From: Salvelinus alpinus
Lineage: Eukaryota; Chordata; Actinopteri; Salmoniformes; Salmonidae
Direction of reading: 5' to 3'
Assembly (NCBI RefSeq): GCF_045679555.1
Contig: NC_092093.1
Span: 67,291,214-67,355,213, forward strand
DNA length: 64,000 nucleotides
Part shown: positions 1 to 12,240 of the stretch, piece by piece
Position numbering within the stretch: position 1 is the first letter of the stretch
Layout: each line of letters starts with the position of its first letter
Notes under the pieces: generated by a model
Told to the model about the DNA's origin: nothing
The model's database searches: none
Seen by the model: only the letters and a program-made list of their open reading frames with translations
Position numbers and translations under genes: made by a program

Positions 1-312
1 TGAGACCGGTTGGAAGTACTGCCAAATTCTCTAAAACGACATTGGAGGTGGCTTATGGTAGAGAAAAGAACATTCAATTCTCTGGCCACAGCTCTGGTGG
101 ACATTCTTGCAGTCAGACTGAAAAGAAAGCTCTGCTGTTGGGAAAGCTTTATGTAGTGTCTAACTCTTTAAAGAATACATTCATTGCATTATAACGGTGA
201 CAAACGGTACTCACAATGTTGTATTGTGTTGTGTAATGGCTTTGTTGGCATGCATCAAAACTTTGTAAAAGTTTTTACCCCACCACGATGTATTTTTCTC
301 TGGTAAATAAGT

Positions 313-385
313 GATCCAGTGGCCTAATGGATAAGGCATCAGCCTCCGGAGCTGGGGATTGTGGGTTCAAGTCCCACCTGGGTCT
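313..385 (+). tRNA. tRNA-Arg(CCG)-like gene, array unit 1
   Basis: A full cloverleaf can be drawn: 7-bp acceptor GATCCAG/CTGGGTC (one T-G wobble), D arm GCCT/AGGC with GGA in the loop, anticodon arm TCAGC/GCTGG with loop CTCCGGA, and T arm GTGGG/CCCAC with loop TTCAAGT. Positions 34-36 read CCG, an Arg anticodon, and the Arg identity bases A20 and C35 are present. The A box (TGGCCTAATGG) and B box (GGTTCAAGTCC) fit Pol III promoters. No run of four or more T follows within ~50 bp, so termination looks weak. The apparent discriminator base is T, where Arg tRNAs usually have A or G. No CCA is encoded, as expected in eukaryotes. It could be a working gene or a recent pseudogene. Confidence 0.8.
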
Positions 386-926
386 ATTGAAAGCAGCTGA
401 GCATTAGATGAAAGAACAGATGGGAATTGGTTCTTTCTAAGATCTGCTTGCATGAATTTGTTAGCTTTAATTACTAAATTCCCAATTCCCTGATGCAAAG
501 AGTGAATTCCAAATAAATTAGGCATTATTTAATAGTAGGAGAAAAAAAAAGTGACAAGAATAGTGACAATTGGAACCCCTCTTCCAGATCATGACTAGAC
601 TGCAGCCCTGTACTTCACAAAACAAACTTCTATTTATTGTCTAAGCAAATTAAGAGCACGTCAAACTGTTTTAAATCAAAGCTTTATAAGTCATAAATAA
701 ATAAAAACATCTTCATAGTACTCCAATGACTCCAATAGATCTAGAGAATTAGTGCTGTGTGCGAGTCAGGACTCCTTTTTTTGTCAAATGTATTGTGACA
801 AACATGATTGTGAAACTACACGTTATAATAAATGTTGATTTGAATGTTGATTCATATTTGTGTGATGATAACAGTAGAATTGGTTTGTCTACTTGGATCC
901 TGCTGCTAGTGGCTGTTTTCTTTTAG

Positions 927-1082
927 CTTAGCTGTTAGTACATTGTTGTTGTTCTTGAGGCTGGCCAGTGAGGCAGCGTAGTCCACTAGTTTTCCAACAC
1001 TCCACTTGGAACAGAAGAACATGGGCAGGCTGGAGTCTTTGCCCTCTTTGGGAAGGAAGACATTGAAATAGGTCCTCTCTGT
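927..1082 (-). pseudogene. ZFAND1-like exon copy, array unit 1
   Basis: On the minus strand a 52-codon open segment reads TERTYFNVFLPKEGK, then MFFCSKWSVGK, then LVDYAASLASLKNNNN. This matches, from memory, the C-terminal ubiquitin-like region of ZFAND1 (human QTERIYFQVFLPKGSKEK and PMFFCHRWSIGKAIDFAA). ZFAND1 is an AN1 zinc-finger protein that recruits p97 and the proteasome to stress granules. A good 3' splice site (TTTTGTTTTCCAG) precedes the exon. The expected donor after LTAK is absent: AAG is followed by CT, not GT, and the frame runs on to a stop at 906. No other ZFAND1 exon is in the window, so this is a captured single exon and not a gene. A cryptic GTAC donor inside the exon is possible. 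Confidence 0.75.
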
Positions 1083-1208
1083 CTGGAAAACAAAATTAAT
1101 AAGATGTAGACTTGTATATAAAATATAATCAAATGCAAAACTCCCAAAAAGACACTGATTCTTTAAACCAGGGGAGTACATGTTTCCCCCCTCATTCTGA
1201 AATTACAT

Positions 1209-1341
1209 TTTTGTCCCCCCTAGTTGTATCATTGGAATGTGATACAAAACGAGGCTACGGAGAGCTTTAGGACCATGCGAACGCCTCCAAGCGGTCGGGT
1301 AGGCTGTTTGGAGTGTTTATCCAACTGGGGGGGGACAAATT
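1209..1341. repeat. G/C-run inverted repeat pair within the array unit (unit 1 shown)
   Basis: TTTTTGTCCCCCCTAGTTG at the left and CAACTGGGGGGGGACAAATT at the right form short inverted arms around ~95 bp. A further C-run (GTCCCCCCCACTTCG) follows at ~1351. Length of the G/C runs varies from unit to unit. The layout resembles a MITE-like insertion captured in the unit, and it is the site where unit 3 formed its long palindrome. Confidence 0.55.
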
Positions 1342-1649
1342 ATGATAGCTATGTCCCCCCCACTTCGAATAACAAAGTTGCACCCCTGCTTTATACTGTA
1401 TATAATGTATATTTAACACAATTGTCTGGAAAGCCTCAGTGTAGAATGGCATACAGTAAATAGTAGCTGCTGTTGTTAACAGCAAAGGAAAAAACAGCAT
1501 GAGGCATTATCTTGTTGGGTCATTACATTTTATATCACAACCCCAATTTATGAACAACTCCATCACAGTTCATGTCTACACCCTCAGACATACTTGATGT
1601 GCCCCATATGGCACCTTATTACTATATAGTTCACATCTTTTCAACAGAG

Positions 1650-1955
1650 ACCTTTTGGCCCTGGTCAAGGTCCAGCCAATCAGAATGAGTTTTTCCCTAC
1701 AAAAGGTCTTTATTACAGACAGAAATACTCCTCAGTTTCATCAGCTGCCCGGTTGGTGTGTCTCACACGATCCCGCAGGTGAAGAAGCTGGACGTGGATG
1801 TCCTGGGATGGCGTGGTTACACGTAGTCTGCGTATGTGAGACCGGTTGGAAGTACTGCCAAATTCTCTAAAACGACATTGGAGGTGGCTTATGGTAGAGA
1901 AAAGAACATTCAATTCTCTGGCCACAGCTCTGGTGGACATTCTTGCAGTCAGACT
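1650..1955 (-). mobile_element. Tc1/mariner remnant inside the array unit (unit 1 shown)
   Basis: The minus strand encodes a 75-residue open frame (1713-1940) that starts MSTRAVARELNV and ends ADETEEYFCL. This is the helix-turn-helix start of a Tc1 transposase fused to the usual terminus, the shape of an internally deleted, non-autonomous salmonid Tc1 family. No DDE catalytic segment and no terminal inverted repeats are left. Equivalent open frames lie at 3549-3776, 5494-5721, 7337-7564, 9182-9409, 11026-11253, 12871-13098, 14716-14943, 16559-16786, 18403-18630, 20248-20475, 22093-22320, 23937-24164, 25783-26010, 27626-27853, 29470-29697 and 31317-31556. A related fragment sits in an f13a1 intron near 53.9 kb. 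Confidence 0.8.
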
Positions 1956-2148
1956 GAAAAGAAAGCTCTGCTGTTGGGAAAGCTTTATGTAGTGTCTAAC
2001 TCTTTAAAGAATACATTCATTGCATTATAACGGTGACAAACGGTACTCACAATGTTGTATTGTGTTGTGTAATGGCTTTGTTGGCATGCATCAAAACTTT
2101 GTAAAAGTTTTTACCCCACCACGATGTATTTTTCTCTGGTAAATAAGT

Positions 2149-2221
2149 GATCCAGTGGCCTAATGGATAAGGCATCAGCCTCCGGAGCTGGGGATTGTGG
2201 GTTCAAGTCCCACCTGGGTCT
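2149..2221 (+). tRNA. tRNA-Arg(CCG)-like gene, array unit 2
   Basis: Identical to the unit 1 copy, with all four stems paired and anticodon CCG. Units 1 and 2 are nearly identical throughout and share the 1836-bp period. Confidence 0.8.
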
Positions 2222-2762
2222 ATTGAAAGCAGCTGAGCATTAGATGAAAGAACAGATGGGAATTGGTTCTTTCTAAGATCTGCTTGCATGAATTTGTTAG
2301 CTTTAATTACTAAATTCCCAATTCCCTGATGCAAAGAGTGAATTCCAAATAAATTAGGCATTATTTAATAGTAGGAGAAAAAAAAAGTGACAAGAATAGT
2401 GACAATTGGAACCCCTCTTCCAGATCATGACTAGACTGCAGCCCTGTACTTCACAAAACAAACTTCTATTTATTGTCTAAGCAAATTAAGAGCACGTCAA
2501 ACTGTTTTAAATCAAAGCTTTATAAGTCATAAATAAATAAAAACATCTTCATAGTACTCCAATGACTCCAATAGATCTAGAGAATTAGTGCTGTGTGCGA
2601 GTCAGGACTCCTTTTTTTGTCAAATGTATTGTGACAAACATGATTGTGAAACTACACGTTATAATAAATGTTGATTTGAATGTTGATTCATATTTGTGTG
2701 ATGATAACAGTAGAATTGGTTTGTCTACTTGGATCCTGCTGCTAGTGGCTGTTTTCTTTTAG

Positions 2763-2918
2763 CTTAGCTGTTAGTACATTGTTGTTGTTCTTGAGGCTGG
2801 CCAGTGAGGCAGCGTAGTCCACTAGTTTTCCAACACTCCACTTGGAACAGAAGAACATGGGCAGGCTGGAGTCTTTGCCCTCTTTGGGAAGGAAGACATT
2901 GAAATAGGTCCTCTCTGT
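2763..2918 (-). pseudogene. ZFAND1-like exon copy, array unit 2
   Basis: Identical in translation to the unit 1 copy. Acceptor present, donor absent. Confidence 0.72.
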
Positions 2919-3984
2919 CTGGAAAACAAAATTAATAAGATGTAGACTTGTATATAAAATATAATCAAATGCAAAACTCCCAAAAAGACACTGATTCTTT
3001 AAACCAGGGGAGTACATGTTTCCCCCCTCATTCTGAAATTACATTTTTGTCCCCCCTAGTTGTATCATTGGAATGTGATACAAAACGAGGCTACGGAGAG
3101 CTTTAGGACCATGCGAACGCCTCCAAGCGGTCGGGTAGGCTGTTTGGAGTGTTTATCCAACTGGGGGGGGACAAATTATGATAGCTATGTCCCCCCCACT
3201 TCGAATAACAAAGTTGCACCCCTGCTTTATACTGTATATAATGTATATTTAACACAATTGTCTGGAAAGCCTCAGTGTAGAATGGCATACAGTAAATAGT
3301 AGCTGCTGTTGTTAACAGCAAAGGAAAAAACAGCATGAGGCATTATCTTGTTGGGTCATTACATTTTATATCACAACCCCAATTTATGAACAACTCCATC
3401 ACAGTTCATGTCTACACCCTCAGACATACTTGATGTGCCCCATATGGCACCTTATTACTATATAGTTCACATCTTTTCAACAGAGACCTTTTGGCCCTGG
3501 TCAAGGTCCAGCCAATCAGAATGAGTTTTTCCCTACAAAAGGTCTTTATTACAGACAGAAATACTCCTCAGTTTCATCAGCTGCCCGGTTGGTGTGTCTC
3601 ACACGATCCCGCAGGTGAAGAAGCTGGACGTGGATGTCCTGGGATGGCGTGGTTACACGTAGTCTGCGTATGTGAGACCGGTTGGAAGTACTGCCAAATT
3701 CTCTAAAACGACATTGGAGGTGGCTTATGGTAGAGAAAAGAACATTCAATTCTCTGGCCACAGCTCTGGTGGACATTCTTGCAGTCAGACTGAAAAGAAA
3801 GCTCTGCTGTTGGGAAAGCTTTATGTAGTGTCTAACTCTTTAAAGAATACATTCATTGCATTATAACGGTGACAAACGGTACTCACAATGTTGTATTGTG
3901 TTGTGTAATGGCTTTGTTGGCATGCATCAAAACTTTGTAAAAGTTTTTACCCCACCACGATGTATTTTTCTCTGGTAAATAAGT

Positions 3985-4057
3985 GATCCAGTGGCCTAAT
4001 GGATAAGGCATCAGCCTCCGGAGCTGGGGATTGTGGGTTCAAGTCCCACCTGGGTCT
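3985..4057 (+). tRNA. tRNA-Arg(CCG)-like gene, array unit 3
   Basis: Same sequence and intact fold as unit 1. It lies ~940 bp upstream of the foldback palindrome found only in this unit. Confidence 0.8.
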
Positions 4058-4598
4058 ATTGAAAGCAGCTGAGCATTAGATGAAAGAACAGATGGGAATT
4101 GGTTCTTTCTAAGATCTGCTTGCATGAATTTGTTAGCTTTAATTACTAAATTCCCAATTCCCTAATGCAAAGAGTGAATTCCAAATAAATTAGGCATTAT
4201 TTAATAGTAGGAGAAAAAAAAAGTGACAAGAATAGTGACAATTGGAACCCCTCTTCCAGATCATGACTAGACTGCAGCCCTGTACTTCACAAAACAAACT
4301 TCTATTTATTGTCTAAGCAAATTAAGAGCACGTCAAACTGTTTTAAATCAAAGCTTTATAAGTCATAAATAAATAAAAACATCTTCATAGTACTCCAATG
4401 ACTCCAATAGATCTAGAGAATTAGTGCTGTGTGCGAGTCAGGACTCCTTTTTTTGTCAAATGTATTGTGACAAACATGATTGTGAAACTACACGTTATAA
4501 TAAATGTTGATTTGAATGTTGATTCATATTTGTGTGATGATAACAGTAGAATTGGTTTGTCTACTTGGATCCTGCTGCTAGTGGCTGTTTTCTTTTAG

Positions 4599-4754
4599 CT
4601 TAGCTGTTAGTACATTGTTGTTGTTCTTGAGGCTGGCCAGTGAGGCAGCGTAGTCCACTAGTTTTCCAACACTCCACTTGGAACAGAAGAACATGGGCAG
4701 GCTGGAGTCTTTGCCCTCTTTGGGAAGGAAGACATTGAAATAGGTCCTCTCTGT
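4599..4754 (-). pseudogene. ZFAND1-like exon copy, array unit 3
   Basis: Same translation as unit 1. One extra A in the upstream intron-like sequence shifts only the non-exonic frame. Confidence 0.72.
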
Positions 4755-4994
4755 CTGGAAAACAAAAATTAATAAGATGTAGACTTGTATATAAAATATA
4801 ATCAAATGCAAAACTCCCAAAAAGACACTGATTCTTTAAACCAGGGGAGTACATGTTTCCCCCCTCATTCTGAAATTACATTTTTGTCCCCCCTAGTTGT
4901 ATCATTGGAATGTGATACAAAACGAGGCTACGGAGAGCTTTAGGACCATGCGAACGCCTCCAAGCGGCCGGGTAGGCTGTTTGGAGTGTTTATC

Positions 4995-5256
4995 CAACAG
5001 CAGCTACTATTTACTGTATGCCATTCTACACTGAGGCTTTCCAGACAATTGTGTTAAATATACATTATATACAGTATAAAGCAGGGGTGCAACTTTGTTA
5101 TTCGAAGTGGGGGGGACATAGCTATCATAATTTGTCCCCCCCACTTCGAATAACAAAGTTGCACCCCTGCTTTATACTGTATATAATGTATATTTAACAC
5201 AATTGTCTGGAAAGCCTCAGTGTAGAATGGCATACAGTAAATAGTAGCTGCTGTTG
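4995..5256. repeat. Perfect foldback palindrome, 124-bp arms, array unit 3 only
   Basis: Left arm 4995-5118 and right arm 5133-5256 are exact reverse complements around a 14-bp spacer. The right arm is normal array sequence, and the left arm is an inverted copy of it in place of the usual G-run. This accounts for unit 3 being ~100 bp longer than its neighbours. It fits template switching between the short inverted G/C-run arms, though a local assembly error cannot be excluded. Confidence 0.95.
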
Positions 5257-5929
5257 TTAACAGCAAAGGAAAAAACAGCATGAGGCATTATCTTGTTGGG
5301 TCATTACATTTTATATCACAACCCCAATTTATGAACAACTCCATCACAGTTCATGTCTACACCCTCAGACATACTTGATGTGCCCCATATGGCACCTTAT
5401 TACTATATAGTTCACATCTTTTCAACAGAGACCTTTTGGCCCTGGTCAAGGTCCAGCCATTCAGAATGAGTTTTTCCCTACAAAAGGTCTTTATTACAGA
5501 CAGAAATACTCCTCAGTTTCATCAGCTGCCCGGTTGGTGTGTCTCACACGATCCCGCAGGTGAAGAAGCTGGACGTGGATGTCCTGGGATGGCGTGGTTA
5601 CACGTAGTCTGCGTATGTGAGACCGGTTGGAAGTACTGCCAAATTCTCTAAAACGACATTGGAGGTGGCTTATGGTAGAGAAAGGAACATTCAATTCTCT
5701 GGCCACAGCTCTGGTGGACATTCTTGCAGTCAGACTGAAAAGAAAGCTCTGCTGTTGGGAAAGCTTTATGTAGTGCCTAACTGTTTAAAGAATACATTCA
5801 TTGCATTATAACGGTGACAAACGGTACTCACAATGTTGTATTGTGTTGTGTAATGGCTTTGTTGGCATGCATCAAAACTTTGTAAAAGTTTTTACCCCAC
5901 CACGATGTATTTTTCTCTGGTAAATAAGT

Positions 5930-6002
5930 GATCCAGTGGCCTAATGGATAAGGCATCAGCCTCCGGAGCTGGGGATTGTGGGTTCAAGTCCCACCTGGGT
6001 CT
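5930..6002 (+). tRNA. tRNA-Arg(CCG)-like gene, array unit 4
   Basis: Intact cloverleaf identical to unit 1. The 3' flank has changed (GCATTAGATCAAAG in place of GCATTAGATGAAAG), a variant shared by all later units. Confidence 0.8.
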
Positions 6003-6551
6003 ATTGAAAGCAGCTGTGCATTAGATCAAAGAACAGATGGGAATTGGTTCTTTCTAAGATCTGCTTGCATAAATTTGTTAGCTTTAATCACTATCATTAC
6101 TAAATTCCCAATTCCCTGATGCAAAGAGTGAATTCCAAATAAATTTGGCATTATTTAATAGTAGGAGAAAAAAAAGTGACAAGAATAGTGACAATTGGAA
6201 CCCCTCTTCCAGATCATGACTAGACTGCAGCCCTGTACTTCACAAAACAAACTTCTATTTATTGTCTAAGCAAATTAAGAGCACGTCAAACTGTTTTAAA
6301 TCAAAGCTTTATAAGTCATAAATAAATAAAAACATCTTCATAGTACTCCAATGACTCCAATAGATCTAGAGAATTAGTGCTGTGTGCGAGTCAGGACTCC
6401 TTTTTTTGTCAAATGTATTGTGACAAACATGATTGTGAAACTACACGTTATAATAAATGTTGATTTGAATGTTGATTCATATTTGTGTGATGATAACAGT
6501 AGAATTGGTTTGTCTACTTGGATCCTGCTGCTAGTGGCTGTTTTCTTTTAG

Positions 6552-6707
6552 CTTAGCTGTTAGTACATTGTTGTTGTTCTTGAGGCTGGCCAGTGAGGCA
6601 GCGTAGTCCACTAGTTTTCCAACACTCCACTTGGAACAGAAGAACATGGGCAGGCTGGAGTCTTTGCCCTCTTTGGGAAGGAAGACATTGAAATAGGTCC
6701 TCTCTGT
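6552..6707 (-). pseudogene. ZFAND1-like exon copy, array unit 4
   Basis: Same translation as unit 1. Acceptor present, donor absent. Confidence 0.72.
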
Positions 6708-7772
6708 CTGGAAAACAAAAATTAATAAGATGTAGACTTGTATATAAAATATAATCAAATGCAAAACTCCCAAAAAGACACTGATTCTTTAAACCAGGGG
6801 AGTACATGTTTCCCCCCTCATTCTGAAATTACATTTTTGTCCCCCCTAGTTGTATCATTGGAATGTGATACAAAACGAGGCTACGGAGAGCTTTAGGACC
6901 ATGCGAACGCCTCCAAGCGGTCGGGTAGGCTGTTTGGAGTGTTTATCCAACTGGGGGGGAAAATTATGATAGCTATGTCCCCCCCACTTCGAATAACAAA
7001 GTTGCACCCCTGCTTTATACTGTATATAATGTATATTTAACACAATTGTCTGGAAAGCCTCAGTGTAGAATGGCATACAGTAAATAGTAGCTGCTGTTGT
7101 TAACAGCAAAGGAAAAAACAGCATGAGGCATTATCTTGTTGGGTCATTACATTTTATATCACAACCCCAATTTATGAACAACTCCATCACAGTTCATGTC
7201 TACACCCTCAGACATACTTGATGTGCCCCATATGGCACCTTATTACTATATAGTTCACATCTTTTCAACAGAGACCTTTTGGCCCTGGTCAAGGTCCAGC
7301 CAATCAGAATGAGTTTTTCCCTACAAAAGGTCTTTATTACAGACAGAAATACTCCTCAGTTTCATCAGCTGCCCGGTTGGTGTGTCTCACACGATCCCGC
7401 AGGTGAAGAAGCTGGACGTGGATGTCCTGGGATGGCGTGGTTACACGTAGTCTGCGTATTTGAGACCGGTTGGAAGTACTGCCAAATTCTCTAAAACGAC
7501 ATTGGAGGTGGCTTATGGTAGAGAAAGGAACATTCAATTCTCTGGCTACAGCTCTGGTGGACATTCTTGCAGTCAGACTGAAAAGAAAGCTCTGCTGTTG
7601 GGAAAGCTTTATGTAGTGCCTAACTGTTTAAAGAATACATTCATTGCATTATAACGGTGACAAACGGTACTCACAATATTGTATTGTGTTGTGTAATGGC
7701 TTTGTTGGCATGCATCAAAACTTTGTAAAAGTTTTTACCCCACCACGATGTATTTTTCTCTGGTAAATAAGT

Positions 7773-7845
7773 GATCCAGTGGCCTAATGGATAAGGCATC
7801 AGCCTCCGGAGCTGGGGATTGTGGGTTCAAGTCCCACCTGGGTCT
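7773..7845 (+). tRNA. tRNA-Arg(CCG)-like gene, array unit 5
   Basis: Intact cloverleaf, anticodon CCG. This unit shares rare variants elsewhere with unit 10, 9.22 kb (five units) away. Confidence 0.8.
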
Positions 7846-8394
7846 ATTGAAAGCAGCTGTGCATTAGATCAAAGAACAGATGGGATTTGGTTCTTTCTAA
7901 GATCTGCTTGCATGAATTTGTTAGCTTTAATCACTATCATTACTAAATTCCCAATTCCCTGATGCAAAGAGTGAATTCCAAATAAATTATCCATTATTTA
8001 ATAGTAGGAGAAGAAAAAGTGACAAGAATAGTGACAATTGGAACCCCTCTTCCAGATCATGACTAGACTGCAGCCCTGTACTTCACAAAACAAACTTCTA
8101 TTTATTGTCTAAGCAAATTAAGAGCACGTCAAACTGTTTTAAATCAAAGCTTTATAAGTCATAAATAAATAAAAACATCTTCATAGTACTCCAATGACTC
8201 CAATAGATCTAGAGAATTAGTGCTGTATGCGAGTCAGGACTCCTTTTTTTGTCAAATGTATTGTGACAAACATGATTGTGAAACTACACGTTATAATAAA
8301 TGTTGATTTGAATTTTGATTCATATTTGTGTGATGATAACAGTAGAATTGGTTTGTCTACTTGGATCCTGCTGCTAGTGGCTGTTTTCTTTTAG

Positions 8395-8550
8395 CTTAGC
8401 TGTTAGTACATTGTTGTTGTTCTTGAGGCTGGCCAGTGAGGCAGCGTAGTCCACTAGTTTTCCAACACTCCACTTGGAACAGAAGAACATGGGCAGGCTG
8501 GAGTCTTTGCCCTCTTTGGGAAGGAAGACATTGAAATAGGTCCTCTCTGT
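8395..8550 (-). pseudogene. ZFAND1-like exon copy, array unit 5
   Basis: Same translation as unit 1. Acceptor present, donor absent. Confidence 0.72.
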
Positions 8551-9617
8551 CTGGAAAACAAAAATTAATAAGATGTAGACTTGTATACAAAATATAATCA
8601 AATGCAAAACTCCCAAAAAGACACTGATTCTTTAAACCAGGGGAGTACATGTTTCCCCCCTCATTCTGAAATTACATTTTTGTCTCCCCTAGTTGTATCA
8701 TTGGAATGTGATACAAAACGAGGCTACGGAGAGCTTTAGGACCATGCGAACGCCTCCAAGCGGTCGGGTAGGCTGTTTGGAGTGTTTATCCAACTGGGGG
8801 GGAAAAAATTATGATAGCTATGTCCCCCCCACTTCGAATAACAAAGTTGCACCCCTGCTTTATACTGTATATAATGTATATTTAACACAATTGTCTGGAA
8901 AGCCTCAGTGTATAATGGCATACAGAAAATAGTAGCTGCTGTTGTTAACAGCAAAGGAAAAAACAGCATGAGGCATTATCTTGTTGGGTCATTACATTTT
9001 ATATCACAACCCCAATTTATGAACAACTCCATCACAGTTCATGTCTACACCCTCAGACATACTTGATGTGCCCCATATGGCACCTTATTACTATATAGTT
9101 CACATCTTTTCAACAGAGACCTTTTGGCCCTGGTCAAGGTCCAGCCAATTAGAATGAGTTTTTCCCTACAAAAGGTCTTTATTACAGACAGAAATACTCC
9201 TCAGTTTCATCAGCTGCCCGGTTGGTGTGTCTCACACGATCCCGCAGGTGAAGAAGCTGGACGTGGATGTCCTGGGATGGCGTGGTTACACGTAGTCTGC
9301 GTATGTGAGACCGGTTGGAAGTACTGCCAAATTCTCTAAAACGACATTGGAGGTGGCTTATGGTAGAGAAAATAACATTCAATTCTCTGGCCACAGCTCT
9401 GGTGGACATTCTTGCAGTCAGACTGAAAAGAAAGCTCTGCTGTTGGGAAAGCTTTATGTAGTGCCTAACTGTTTAAAGAATACATGCATTGCATTATAAC
9501 GGTGACAAACGGTACTCACAATGTTGTATTGTGTTGTGTAATGGCTTTGTTGGCATGCATCAAAACTTTGTAAAAGTTTTTACCCCACCACGATGTATTT
9601 TTCTCTGGTAAATAAGT

Positions 9618-9690
9618 GATCCAGTGGCCTAATGGATAAGGCATCAGCCTCCGGAGCTGGGGATTGTGGATTCAAGTCCCACCTGGGTCT
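9618..9690 (+). tRNA. tRNA-Arg(CCG)-like, T-stem variant, array unit 6
   Basis: As unit 1 except that the last G of the 5' T-stem strand is A (GTGGA facing CCCAC). This loses the pair next to the T loop and alters the B box. Probably weakened or non-functional. Confidence 0.6.
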
Positions 9691-10239
9691 ATTGAAAGCA
9701 GCTGTGCATTAGATCAAAGAACAGATGGGATTTGGTTCTTTCTAAGATCTGCTTGCATGAATTTGTTAGCTTTAATCACTATCATTACTAAATTCCCAAT
9801 TCCCTGATGCAAAGAGTGAATTCCAAATAAATTATCCATTATTTAATAGTAGGAGAAAAAAAAGTGACAAGAATAGTGACAATTGGAACCCCTCTTCCAG
9901 ATCATGACTAGACTGCAGCCCTGTACTTCACAAAACAAACTTCTATTTATTGTCTAAGCAAATTAAGAGCACGTCAAACTGTTTTAAATCAAAGCTTTAT
10001 AAGTCATAAATAAATAAAAACATCTTCATAGTACTCCAATGACTCCAATAGATCTAGAGAATTAGTGCTGTGTGCGAGTCAGGACTCCTTTTTTTGTCAA
10101 ATGTATTGTGACAAACATGATTGTGAAACTACACGTTATAATAAATGTTGATTTGAATGTTGATTCATATTTGTGTGATGATAACAGTAGAATTGGTTTG
10201 TCTACTTGGATCCTGCTGCTAGTGGCTGTTTTCTTTTAG

Positions 10240-10395
10240 CTTAGCTGTTAGTACATTGTTGTTGTTCTTGAGGCTGGCCAGTGAGGCAGCGTAGTCCACT
10301 AGTTTTCCAACACTCCACTTGGAACAGAAGAACATGGGCAGGCTGGAGTCTTTGCCCTCTTTGGGAAGGAAGACATTGAAATAGGTACTCTCTGT
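10240..10395 (-). pseudogene. ZFAND1-like exon copy, array unit 6
   Basis: As unit 1 with one replacement near the start (TESTYF in place of TERTYF). Confidence 0.72.
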
Positions 10396-11462
10396 CTGGA
10401 AAACAAAAATTAATAAGATGTAGACTTGTATATAAAATATAATCAAATGCAAAACTCCCAAAAAGACACTGATTCTTTAAACCAGGGGAGTACATGTTTC
10501 CCCCCTCATTCTGAAATTACATTTTTGTCCCCCCTAGTTGTATCATTGGAATGTGATACAAAACGAGGCTACGGAGAGCTTTAGGACCATGCGAACGCCT
10601 CCAAGCGGTCGGGTAGGCTGTTTGGAGTGTTTATCCAACTGGGGGGAAAAAATTATGATAGCTATGTCCCCCCCACTTCGAATAACAAAGTTGCACCCCT
10701 GCTTTATACTGTATATAATGTATATTTAACACAATTGTCTGGAAAGCCTCAGTGTATAATGGCATACAGAAAATAGTAGCTGCTGTTGTTAACAGCAAAG
10801 GAAAAAACAGCATGAGGCATTATCTTGTTGGGTCATTACATTTTATATCACAACCCCAATTTATGAACAACTCCATCACAGTTCATGTCTACACCCTCAG
10901 ACATACTTGATGTGCCCCATATGGCACCTTATTACTATATAGTTCACATCTTTTCAACAGAGACCTTTTGGCCCTGGTCAAGGTCCAGCCAATCAGAATG
11001 AGTTTTTCCCTACAAAAGGTCTTTATTACAGACAGAAATACTCCTCAGTTTCATCAGCTGCCCGGTTGGTGGGTCTCACACGATCCCGCAGGTGAAGAAG
11101 CTGGACGTGGATGTCCTGGGATGGCGTGGTTACACGTAGTCTGCGTATGTGAGACCGGTTGGAAGTACTGCCAAATTCTCTAAAACGACATTGGAGGTGG
11201 CTTATGGTAGAGAAAAGAACATTCAATTCTCTGGCCACAGCTCTGGTGGACATTCTTGCAGTCAGACTGAAAAGAAAGCTCTGCTGTTGGGAAAGCTTTA
11301 TGTAGTGCCTAACTGTTTAAAGAATACATTCATTGCATTATAACGGTGACAAACGGTACTCACAATGTTGTATTGTGTTGTGTAATGGCTTTGTTGGCAT
11401 GCATCAAAACTTTGTAAAAGTTTTTACCCCACCACGATGTATTTTTCTAAGGGTAAAAAAGT

Positions 11463-11535
11463 GATCCAGTGGCCTAATGGATAAGGCATCAGCCTCCGGA
11501 GCTGGGTATTGTGGGTTCAAGTCCAACCTGGGTCT
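11463..11535 (+). tRNA. tRNA-Arg(CCG)-like, CCAAC T-stem class, array unit 7
   Basis: Variable loop GTATT in place of GGATT, and 3' T-stem strand CCAAC in place of CCCAC, which breaks one T-stem pair. The 5' flank also changes from CTCTGGTAAATAAG to CTAAGGGTAAAAAAG. Units 7, 8, 11, 12 and 14 share the whole linked haplotype. Confidence 0.55.
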
Positions 11536-12084
11536 ATTGAAAGCAGCTGTGCATTAGATCAAAGAACAGATGGGAATTGGTTCCTTCTAAGATCTGCTTG
11601 CATGAATTTGTTAGCTTTAATCACTATCATTACTAAATTCCCAATTCCCTGATGCAAAGAGTGAATTCCAAATAAATTAGGCATTATTTAATAGTAGGAG
11701 AAAAAAAAGTGACAAGAATAGTGACAATTGGAACCCCTCTTCCAGATCATGACTAGACTGCAGCCCTGTACTTCACAAAACAAACTTCTATTTATTGTCT
11801 AAGCAAATTAAGAGCACGTCAAACTGTTTTAAATCAAAGCTTTATAAGTCATAAATAAATAAAAACATCTTCATAGTACTCCAATGACTCCAATAGATCT
11901 AGAGAATTAGTGCTGTGTGCGAGTCAGGACTCCTTTTTTTGTCAAATGTATTGTGACAAACATGATTGTGAAACTACACGTTATAATAAATGTTGATTTG
12001 AATGTTGATTCATATTTGTGTGATGATAACAGTAGAATTGGTTTGTCTACTTGGATCCTGCTGCTAGTGGCTGTTTTATTTTAG

Positions 12085-12240
12085 CTTAGCTGTTAGTACA
12101 TTGTTGTTGTTCTTGAGGCTGGCCAGTGAGGCAGCGTAGTCCACTAGTTTTCCAACACTCCACTTGGAACAGAAGAACATGGGCAGGCTGGAGTCTTTGC
12201 CCTCTTTGGGAAGGAAGACATTGAAATAGGTCCTCTCTGT
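12085..12240 (-). pseudogene. ZFAND1-like exon copy, array unit 7
   Basis: Exon as in unit 1. A stop follows two codons after the conserved LTAK, earlier than in units 1-6. Confidence 0.72.

Noticed and set aside
1224-1463. Open frames of 60-80 codons (+ and -) around the G/C runs in each unit
   Set aside because: They overlap on both strands, change frame with the length of the G-run, and match no family that I know.
1655-2030. Plus-strand open frames MALVKVQPIRMS and MRPVGSTAKFSK in each unit
   Set aside because: Shadows of the minus-strand Tc1 remnant.
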